A stretch of DNA of 64,000 nt. It comes from Stichopus chloronotus. Taxonomy: Eukaryota; Echinodermata; Holothuroidea; Aspidochirotida; Stichopodidae. Position 1 is the first letter of the stretch, and each line of letters starts with the position of its first letter. Shown one piece after another: positions 24,101 to 36,100 of the stretch. Location: NCBI GenBank assembly GCA_021234535.1, contig CM037839.1:28659475-28723474 (forward strand), given 5' to 3'. Made by a program: the position numbers and the translations under genes. The notes under the pieces were generated by a model. The model ran no database searches and had not been told where the DNA came from. It saw only the letters and a program-made list of their open reading frames with translations.

Positions 24101-27100
24101 TGCATTTTGGTCACTGTATTTAGTCAAGATGAGGAAGGAAATGTTTCATGCCTCCTGTAACCTCGGAATAAAGGGCCTCTAAACCTAGGAATGAACCTTA
24201 GACTAGCCCAAGCAGTGACTTTTGTGATTTTTTATTTTTGTTACTCATAATCTTTCTCACTCCTTCCTTTTTATCTTCTTTTCCTTTTTTTTTGTGCAGA
24301 ATCTCAGCAATAAAATCCCTGCTTCTCATGAGATAACACTGAATCACGGAGGAAAAAGTGTAAGTGGCTGTAGAGCAAGGCATAGCAGATATTTTCAGTT
24401 CATTCTGTATTTTAGTTGTACTCTTAGTATTGACTGAAATCAACGACAGTTCCAAGAAGTATGTCAATTAATGTAGACAGTCAATCATGCAGTTTACTCT
24501 TTCAATTACATGTATGTTAGTAGGTAGTATGTAGGAATTATATGTAGGAATTATGATGGCTTTAATCAAAAGTATAAACTGTTGTTCTGTCAGAATCATC
24601 ATAAATTTGCCATGAAGTTTACAGCAGTGTTGCTCAATCAATACTCTTATGGCTTTACTATGAAGTATGAAGTGGTGTTGTGTTTCTTGAATGCTGTTCA
24701 GTCAGAATTCCTGTTATTTCATTCTTCGGTTGCTACTTTATGTGTCTTCATTTAAATGAGACAATCTCTGCCTACTTTTGTCTCATCTATACACTAGTTT
24801 AAATTGTATTAATGAATTTTCGTCAGTCATTAGTATTACTTATTAGGAACAATTACTGTTTACTCTTGGAAAGTTGTGTCCATATCATTTATTCATAGTT
24901 ATTGATTTATCAGTCTGTGACAGTTTTGTTGATAATTTCCTTGCATCAATAACTTTATCAATAACAGCAACTTTAGGCTTCATAATTTACTGGTATGGAT
25001 AACTCTGAATTGTAGGACTATCATTCTAGCTGTGTGAATGTTTTCTGTTGAAGTTGAAAAAATCAAACAGAAATATTGATTTCATAATAAATCTGACTGC
25101 AGTCCTTTGCAGACAGTAATTTAATCCCAAGGTTGACTCCTTTCGACCATAACAGGTCTCTGCAGTGACCCTTGACCCCTCTGGTGCTAGACTTGTCACA
25201 GGCGGTTATGATTATGATGTGAAATTCTGGGATTTTGCAGCTATGGATGCATCCTTAAAATCTTTCAGAACATTCCAGCCGGCCCCAGGGTAAGTTCATT
25301 CCAAGAATTTTAGAACTTTCACACTTCCAGAAAAGTATTATGACTAATACCCAAAATGCATATGAAAATTTTAGGCCATAGTATGTGGCCTTAATAGTTC
25401 CAGATAAATGTGATAAAATTCAGCATTTCACAAGTTTTAACAGACAGTAAGAGTAACTGGAGTAACTGCTCAAGATACGATTCCAATGCATGCATGCTAT
25501 AGTTATTCAATGTTTGTTTGTACTGGGTATGTGTGAAGACACTATAGAAACTAGAGCTGCATTGCCTGTAAATACACAACATTGTAGTGGGAGTGGATTA
25601 TGGAAGTGTAGTATCTGGTCTGTGATCATTTGACGGTGTTTTGCTCATATGATATTGAAGAATTCATTGGCAGTGGCCTACAAATCACAATTAACTTACC
25701 AATGAATTTATCCATGGATGTCTTTCATCACATTTCCCCGTGCCAATTTTTAGATCAGCAACTGCATGAGCTGGCATGTTTATGCATGAAAGTATTACCT
25801 GGTACAGTTATTGTTCATCTTGTTAAATGTTTATCAGTGATGTAGTTAGTTCCATTTTACTGTTTCAGATATGAACATTTCATGTAAAGAACTGTATTAC
25901 ACAAGTTAATTATTTCAGGCCTTGAAAGACAGTTATTTTCAATGCTAAAGTAAGTGTGGAGGAAGTCCGTGACTTTTACATATAACAACTTCAACACCAA
26001 CTTAAACAATTTTGAATGAAATTTGGTATCTTACAGTAAGTGCAGGGAAGAGCAGCCGGGGGGCCACAGTAAGCTGTGTTAAAGCTGACTGCATAAATGA
26101 AGCCCTAATTTGTATTCATCCTGATTAATTGTTAGGCTACAGTCACTCAACATTCGCTCTTGACAAACAACCATAGGAGACCAACTGCATGGCTAGTAAA
26201 CCTGAGATTGTATTGCATGAATTGCATTCAGCTCCAGTTAATACTTTTCCTTGTGAAGTTATTTGGTTAAGAATGACAGTTATTGTGATGAAGGCAAGGA
26301 CAGTTTATTTCAAATTTAAGGGAAACTGGTTTGAAATGAATAAAACCTGGGTGAACACAAGTTTCTGTTATTGATTTTGTCACCAAAGTTGTAATACTTT
26401 GAAGGGATTAGTGTAATATCTCTCATGAAATGCGATTATATTCTCACTTCAACCATTTAAATTTGTCATTCAACACTGAAAAACAGTGATGATGAATAGT
26501 GGTCCCTATTAACCATTTAACTGCAGAATTATAGTATTGCAACTTCCATCCGACTGCAGAATTCATTTTCACAAAATTCATCACATCTTTTTTTGCAAAT
26601 TTCAGCTTAACCCTGGACAAAGTAATGCACTGTAAATATTTTAACACAAGATACACCATTGCCTTTTTTTTTCTTCTTTTTTGAAGCAAACATAAGCAAA
26701 AGACAGTGTCTTTATCATATTTGTAGGGATTCTTTCTCTATCACAAGTTCCATGTAGAAACTCTTCCTGCTCCTTCTCTGAGGCACTGACTCAAAATCAC
26801 TAATCAAATGAAAACTGCAAAACTTCTTAGATCGAGAATCTGCTTTTTTGAAAAGAGTTGTCATTGCAATATTGAAATCAGATAGAAAATACATCTGCAT
26901 GGTCCTTGCAAAGATACAGCACTGTAAATTGTAACCACTGCATTAAGCACACTTCTGGAATCTACTTATCTTGACTAACATGCAATATAATGAGGCATAT
27001 GTCCATCCTGTGGTATTAGCAAACAGATAAATGGACCAAAACATTTGATGAGCACAGCAAGTGATGGTTCAAGAATGTCATATCGTGAGAGAGCCCATTA

Positions 27101-30100
27101 GCTATATGCTGTATCCCTGCAGCTTTCTCTCCCCCTCCCCAGACTTATTTTCTCTAATTTAATTTCTTGAGCAAACAAGTTTCCAAAGCACTATAGACTA
27201 CAACTTAACAAATTGTTGCAACTGCTTGCTAAAGTCAGTTTGTTGTTCAAGATTAGACGTGTATCTCTGTACTGAAGAGCATGGGCGGGAAAAGGTGACT
27301 CATGCTGTGATAAACCAAGTCCAAAAAACCCCACCGAGACAGGCACACCCAGGTTTTCAGTTTTCAGATTGTGCAGCGTAACAGTTTTGGGGATATTAAC
27401 AGGCATGGTATTGTTGATTGGAAGCGAGGAAGTTAAGACATGATGGATATATTTGTCATATGTACTCAACTGGTGAAATGAAAACCCTCTGTAAATGAAA
27501 ATCATTCTTTGGTATTTGTTTTGTTTACAGACACCAGATTAAGACTCTTCAATATAGCATCACAGGAGATAATGTACTGATAGCCTCTGGTAACTGCCAG
27601 GCCAAGGTGGTGGACAGGGATGGCTTTGAGGTGATGGAGTGTGTCAGAGGTGACATGTATATTGTAGATATGGCAAGCACTAAGGTGAGCAAAAATGTTG
27701 TTGATGGATTTTGTGAAATGAGAGAAAACATTTAAATCCATCATTTAGCAACTACCAAGGTAAGGAAGTATGATGTGGATCTTGATGGTTTATGCTTATC
27801 AATTACATGAAAGATGTTGGGTTATTGGGGAAACATGCAAATTGTTGATAGAGCAACTACGAAGATGAGGAAAGTTGATGTGGATCTTTATATTTAATGC
27901 ATATTCATTACATGAGAAGATGTTGCAACCAATCCTAACATGACGTCATAAATTTTAATGCATTCCTTCAGAAGACAACTTTTGACTAAGACTGTGTATA
28001 GTTTTAGCAGTGAGAAAATATTGCTATGACAAGCACTATACCTGTATTTGTATTGATGGTTTGTGAATATTCATCTACTTGAAAAAAAAAAAAGTGGTGT
28101 CCAAAATTTGTTTATTGTAGGTACAGTATGTATGTAGGGAAGGAATAGTATCTGATTGTTTAATGTATATTTCATGTCACTAAAGAAATGAAGTAAGAAT
28201 GGGCTTTTGTAGGCAGAAAGAGAATCCAGATGGTAAACCCCCTCATCAACAGGTACTTGCATATTCACATAATGCAGGTCATTTAAATGTTATTCACAAA
28301 ATGAAGGATGAATAGGAGTAAAAGTAAATTAAGTCAAAGAATATTCATATACAATTATTCTGAAGAAACTCTTCCTAAACATTCTTTATGTGGGTCATTT
28401 ATTGTGTAATGAATCCATATGTAGTGAAGTCGTTAATCTGACCTCATTCAATTGTCATTTTGAAATTTCCTTCTAAAGGGTCACGTGGCGATGCTGAATG
28501 GGGCGTACTGGAACCCAAAGGCTAGGGGAGAATTCATCACATGTTCAAATGATGGGTAAGGTCTTACACATTATCAACTGAATATAAGCTTGCTGATTTA
28601 GGCTAGACTAGGTTGAAGATCACGGATGCAAATCATATGCAAGATACCTTCTCAATCAACTCTGAAAAAAAACGTCATTTCTCAAAAACTCCGTCAGAGA
28701 GAGTTTTCATGCATAATGCAATGAATTAAAGCTGAAATATGAGTTGAAAATTTGTCAGTGAAGTCAAATTTTGTGGAATATGTCGTAGTCACTACAAAAT
28801 AACATTGCGTGAGTCCTATTTTTACATAGATGAATATTCATGTCCATTCCCAATTGATCCACCTAGTCCTCACAGTTTCAGAATGTGTAAAGTCATTTCG
28901 CGAGAAGACCTTTTCTGCATGATAGCCAGATACATCGAAATGGTTAGGGTGTGTCCTCTCGAGAAGGCATAAACATGTATGATATCATGTGAGGATTGGC
29001 TGAATTGATGTGTTTGATTTGATTTCAAGTAATGGTGACTGACTGCTATGCTTTTTTGGGGAGTCTGAATTTTGTAGGGCCAACAAAAATGTCATGGCAG
29101 TTGTCATATTCAAATATCTGCAAGATGAGTACATAGTTCTCTTTCAGGTTTTGTGGCATGTGATCCTTTCCTCTACTTTCTCTTCACTGAAACATTGATT
29201 AAGAACAAAGGTAGATGACCAGGCGATTATCAGTACAACTCATATTGCAGCTTTTATCACAACGTTAATAGATATTGTAAATCTCTAATAGCTTTTTGAT
29301 TTTTTTTATTTACGTTTGATTATACTTTTCATTAAATTGTAATCAACTAGTCTAATTTTGCTGGTTGAAAACTTTCGCTTTGCTAAAAAAGTTACAGCAA
29401 GAAAATGGGATATACAGTGCGCAGTGTGGGATCTGTTGTTACCCGCAATGCAATACCTCTTTCACATGGATGATTGCACTCATGAAGAAAATCTGCCTCC
29501 ATGGAGTCAGATTTTCTCCTGTATGAGTGTACCTGAGCCATAGATTACAAATGTATGTAACCATTGACCAGCTAACTGTGATTGCAATACAGTGGTGTAT
29601 TTTACGTGAGGAAGGGGATGAGAACGATAGAACTGAAGTTGTTTCGATGAATGAGCAGTATATTAGTACAAATATCCTCAAGTGGCATATATCGTATCAT
29701 GTTATGTTTATTACTAGAACAGTACTATGTTCTAGAAGTTAATTCTGCAGCTCTTCTGCACCCCCCCCCCCACCCCACTTTCCTTCCTTTTTCCTCTTTC
29801 CACTCTCCTCCCCATTTATTTACCAATCCAGCAGAATTCTGTATTATCCACTGCTTTTGTGCATCAGTACATAAAGTTTTGGACATGCATCGGAACATTT
29901 CAGTAACTGACCTTTCATATGTGGCAGAGCAATCAGTCTATTGATTAAATATTGGTGAGAATCTGCAACCTTCAGATTTCATTTTCTAACTTCTTCTCGT
30001 GTTCTTAGAGAAGAATTTCCTCACAGAAGGCTGGCTCAGAACCTTTTCTTCTCCTTTTAGAAAGAAAGTTTGTTATATTTGAAGAAATTTCTTCAGATTT

Positions 30101-33100
30101 TATGAAACTTGATCAGTCAGTGTGTGAATTGTTTTCTTATGTTTTTCAGGACTGTGAGGATGTGGGACATAGGCATACCATATAAACACATTAATGTGAT
30201 CAAGTTTAAGTCCAGTAATGGTAGGAAGACAATACCGACATGTTGTACCTTCAGCCGAGATGGTAAGCTAGTAGCTGCACCATGCCAGGATGGGACCATT
30301 CAACTCTGGGACATCAAAAGACCATTTGTGAGTCCATTTAATGAAAACTGGTTATCTTTTATTATTTTAATGAAAAGTAAGAAATACATACCTCATAGTA
30401 GTGGTTTCCAACTACATGACTTACTATACCTCGCCGTATTGTTATGTTATCTTCTGGTGCCTCTTTGCCCACCATAAGAAAAATGGTTAACCAACACTGA
30501 TGCACTGTCATGGATAAATTGACATCATGTTTATGTTTCATTAATGCTGTCACAAGGTTATATTTTCCAGACAAGCGTCTAACTACTTTTATATATCAAA
30601 CTTGTTTTCCAGTTATTACCCTAACAAATGCTTCTGCCCCTCCTTGTTTGATTATTACACAGCATGACTTTATAAATTGTGTTTGAGTTTTCCCAGGTGT
30701 CCTCAGTGGTATTCACATTCACTCTCAAGGGACACTAGCCACCCCCCTGGTTGGACTCACAGCTCTATAGTGACATAAATTAGAGATGGATTCTAAAGGA
30801 TTCTGTTTTCTTGAAATAAATGTTGTAGCTGATTCATGTTTATGTATTTCTCTCTCTGTCTCTGGCAGGTCAGGCCAACTTACTTACAGAAGACTGCCCA
30901 TGCAGTAGGCTCAGACACCTCATGCATTACATTTTCATATGACAATAAACATTTTGCAACAAGAGGGGGTGAGTGGAAATAATTTTGTGATTGCAAAGGG
31001 AGAGACGAGGTTGGAGGGTGGGGCATGGCGGTAGCAAGCATAGATCTTAACAGAAGGAAGAGACAAAGATACCAAAGCATAAAAGTACGGTTTACTTCTT
31101 CTTGTGACAATGAATTCATGTCACTTTTCTTCATAATAGTCATAACTGTCATGTAAAGTCTCCTTTCAATGAGGTATCATTTTGCTCACAAATATTCAAC
31201 ATGTGGGTCTTTTTAAATAAGACACATTAAAATACGACAATTATGGTATCAAAAGTGTTCATGGCTTTTTGATGTGTGCTTTTGTCTGCAAAAGGGAATG
31301 ACTAATCCCTAATCTAATAAAATGTTGAACTTTTTAGTATCGCAAAACAATTCAGTGATGAAGTTAAGTAGTATTCCTACCATTAGACATCCAAGATTTT
31401 TACAGGACAACCCAATTCAGTAACATGTTCTTGAATCAATTAAGATTGCACTTTCAATATGTAAAACTATGTTACGAAATGTGGCAATGTCTAACATCAC
31501 AATTTAAATGCGTTCATGCAACCTTGCAACCTGGAAATAAGTTACGAAATAATTTTTTTGGCAGGACAACAGAAGTTTGAAAAGTTCACACACATTTACA
31601 TATTAGTTTTGGATGAAATTGCTAACAGTTTGACACTGCAATGGTACTGTAAGTTCTTCATCAATCATTTTGTGTTTGTTCATTACAAAGTAAATTGACA
31701 CTTCAAAGAAAAATTTGAAGACTTACCTAATGCCTAATGTTTAGTATTATTTTGTTTGGTATGTTCATCATTTTTCACTATTGGTTTTTCTCTTTATTTT
31801 GTTTTGTGGTTTTGTGTTGTTTGTAAAGCACCATGATTTGGCACATTATATGTCTTGTTTTATTGTTATTACTATTGTTACAACTTGGTGTGGTGTTGCC
31901 CATCACCACCTCATAACAAGAAAGATCATTTATCCATCTTTCTTCCTTAGGAGATGATACCTTGAAACTCTGGGATCTCAGAAACTTCAAGAGACCACTC
32001 AATGTTGCTAATGGACTGGATAACTTTTATCCTGTGTATGTATCTGTTATAGCGCCATCTTCCAACCTGAACACGGTCCACGGCCACCATGATATGATAT
32101 TTACATGGGTCACACATTGTCATTCACTGTTTGTTTACACATAATACCTACTATTCAATGGTATGCATTTCCATGACATTGTCAGTGTCTGTGAGCTTGG
32201 TATTTGTATCTGCTTGACATTTCATGTAACTTGTAGTTTAATGTTCATAGTTGTATGTATCTGTTAGAATGTTACACTTATCTAGCAGTATAGTGAAAGC
32301 ATCCACCAGTACAGTTAGTGTATAACTTCATGAGGTCATTACTTCCCTTTGCTGGTGCTCTGCCTCATTAATTGTGAGCAACATTGTAGCCAAGTGTGAA
32401 TGTCATGATTGTTGTTGTTGTTATTGTGATTGTTATGGAATCAATAAGTGACAACACCGGGAAAAATAACTCACTTTAAAGATGGTTAGTTATAAACAGC
32501 AACTCTACCGAAAGAAAAAGACATATGTTGTCAATCACAGTATGTTACAGATTTGATTATGTTACACATTTATTTTACATTTTGTTTGTTTTCTTGAATG
32601 TCAGGATGGATTGTGTGTTTAGTCCAGATGACAAGATGTTGGCAACAAGCAGGGCAGTCAGAAAAGGAGAAGATGGAAAATTGGTGTTCTTAGACAGAAA
32701 TAACTTTGATGTCATAACAGAAATGAATTGTGGGCCAGCAGTAAGTTTGCGTTCTAAAATGTGAATATTAAAGGATCTCTAGGATTGGCCCCAGTTGTTC
32801 TGTGTTGCATCTGGAAGCTGTTCTCCTGATGATCTTGTTAAGGTGTTATGGTAGAGAACACTTCCAAATAACATGCACATACTGTACTTATGTATGTAAG
32901 TACTAATGTACTTACTGCTTTTTTTGAGGCTGTCTCTTCAACAGCCATGTGGATGTGTAATTTTTTCTGCAGTTTAGCTTGAAAGAGGCTGTATGTAAAG
33001 AATCAGTACATGTAATTCATTTATTGACAGAGAACTGGTCAGATCCCAGAGATCTGTCGATAAATACCTTTTTTGCTTTGGGGTGATGTCTTTTGAGATC

Positions 33101-36100
33101 AGCACAACTGATCTTTCAGCATCTTTTTAGGGCATTTCATGTCAATCATCTTAATGATGCAGACATTTTCATGTCTTTGCTGCATCCAATCACTTGATTT
33201 CATTTAAGACAGTGTTTGCATATGGCCTTTGTGCATATTTTATGCTAGGCTTTGTACTATGTTTTGAAAAATGTATAGTAAATTATTTCTTAGCAGTAGA
33301 CAACCATGTTGAGATGAGTTTAATCTTGACAGTGGCTGAGAACGATTTCAAAAGAAGTTGGATGAGAGCTGAATAGAGTACCCCAGCTAAACTGGGATCA
33401 GACTCAGATATTTCATTAATCAGGAGTGTGAACTCATGGATCTAGTGATCAGATGTGTGAACTCAAAGAGCCATTGATGTGAACACATACCCAGACATCT
33501 GAAGGGTGAACTTCTGTGCTATTATCATTGCACAAATTTCATGTAGTCTTATATTCGTAGCCTTCCTCCCTGATGATCATCGTAAAGTGTACCTGTCATT
33601 TGTATTTTTTTATATTCCCAGAGTGTTTTGAGGTGTTTGTGGCATCCTAAATTGAATCAGATCATCGTTGGGCTAGCAAATGGGGATGCCAAGGTCTTCT
33701 TTGATCCACAGAAAAGTCACAGGTGAGTCAGTTCACAAATTGGCACAGTTTGTATTTCATTGCTAAAAGATGAGAACACCTTTCCTCAGGGTGTTAAATA
33801 TGTGACTACAATATCACATACCAATGCTGCAAAATTATGGCAGTTCAATAGACTTATATCTTATTCTGGTATGACAAATCAAGGATTTAATTGCATTGTA
33901 GACTAAATGAGTTTGGCATGCCTACATCTTGTACAGACTTGACAGCCATGTTTCAAATGATATATTAGTGATATATCTGCTTGCAGACAGAAGCAAAATG
34001 TTTGTAACTTTCCTGACAGTTTTAAGTATTCAATCCTTTTGTTGATGCTCTCATTTTCAGGGGAGCTAAACTTTGTGTCGTCAAGAAAAAGCGGAAGGAG
34101 AAGGAACCAGGATGTAATAAGGAACGAACATATCATCACACGTGAGTATTTGAAGCAAATTACAGACAGACCACCTGGTTTTATGTAAATGAATTACTGT
34201 AGCCACCTTTTCCTCATAGAATTTCCATAATGTGCTAAAATCATGTCTCAAGAAGACCATAATAGAACATGATGTGATAGCTAGATATACCATAATCGTT
34301 TATAGGGTAGGTACCTCTCAAGAAGGGATAAGCATGTATGAAATCATGTGAGGATTGGCTGCTGTAGCTGGTATACGCAATGAATTCAAATTAAGTTTTG
34401 CTTGATGATACCTTAGTGCCATGTGCAAATTATTTATGTGGTAACAAGCCTTTGAATTAGTCCACACTCTGCTAGGACTATAACCCTAAATCGCTGTTCA
34501 TGTCAGACCAGAATCAGTGCACACTCCACTAGGTCTATACCCCTAGATCACCGTTCATGTAATAGCAGAACCAGTCCACAGTCTACTAGGTCTATACCCC
34601 TAGATCACTGTTCATTTAAGAGCAGAATCGGTCCACACTTCGCTAGGTCTATACCCCCAGGTCATCATTCATATAAGAACAGAATCGGTCCACACACAGC
34701 TAGGTCTAGACCCCTAGATCACCATTCATGTAAGGGCAGAACCAGTCCACAGTCTACAAAGTCTATACCCCTAGATCACTGTTCATGTAGTGGCAGAACT
34801 GGTTCACACTTCGCTAGGTTGGTACCCCTAGATCGCTGTCCATGTAAGAGTAGAATTGGTCCACACTCCGCTGGGACGATACACCTACAATCTTGGACAG
34901 AATACCTTGGGACACCCCGCGCCCCTGTTCAATGTTGGCTGTAGGATTGCTGTTCAAAGGGTACATTCACTTCTATAGCGCCACATTGGAAAGGGGCACA
35001 GGGTTTCATGTTATCCTCTCACCTAAAATTCAGTATTATATTTGCAATGTACGACAAAGTGTCCCAACAATTTTGTCCAAGATTGTAGGTCACTGCACAT
35101 GTAGAGCAGAATCGGTTCACCCTCCACCAGGTCGATATCCTAGATCACTGTTCATGATAGAGCAGAATCGGTCCACACTATGCTAGGTCTAAACACCTAG
35201 GTCACTGTTTATGTAAGAGCATAATTGGATGTATTGATGATTTATCATCCTGGACCAATCATTGCTGTGATAGCAATGCAAATTATACGTAATTGCTCAT
35301 AAAAGAAAAAATAATAATTCAATGATATATTTGACTCCTTTTATATTCTGAAACAAATAATTTGGCTTTCTTGTATATGTTTTTGCTCTTTGTGTATGTA
35401 CTTACACATCTTCATTATCTCATGGTACAATTATGTAATATTTACTTATTACATGTTTTGAATTATATTTTTTTTCTGGAGTAATGTAGATCCTCATGTA
35501 ATATTACTATCGTTTATTACAGCTCAGTTAAAATGAATGAACCCTTGAAAGTTGAATAAATGAATTGGTAAATAAATGAATAGAAAAATGATCATTTTCT
35601 TCTGGAGAGAATGTGTCAGTCCCTCCCACTTTTACTTCTAATGTGTTTTTTGGTCATCCTTTGACAGCATTGATGAAAAGGTCCCACAGATACAGGAAGG
35701 ACCAGCCAAGCGAGGTACTGGCATACAAGAAACGGTTGAAAGACAGACAGGACCCAATCAAATCCAGAGCTCCGGAACCTCCACTTCTCAGAGGTATTGA
35801 TATTAATTCCACAATTGCTTATAGTCAGTTATTGTGTTTGGAAATATGCTTTCATAAATTCCTACATGAGACGTAAATGTTTACGTAAAGCTTTCTTATT
35901 GGAAGCTATGTTTCATATTTTAGCATTTAAACTGAGGGAGAAGTGGTCCCTACTTTATTTTGAAAAATCATGAAAATTTTGCAATTCTCTCGTTTCACCT
36001 ATAAGTATTTTCCATGATGTTGCTGAATATCAGTACTGTATAAGCAAGGTGTTAAGTTGCACAACTTATGCAATTTAACAACAAAAATAATATCACATTA

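Noticed and set aside
34453..35222. Regular repeat array that could suggest CRISPR
   Set aside because: The units are contiguous 57-bp tandem copies without spacers in an animal intron.
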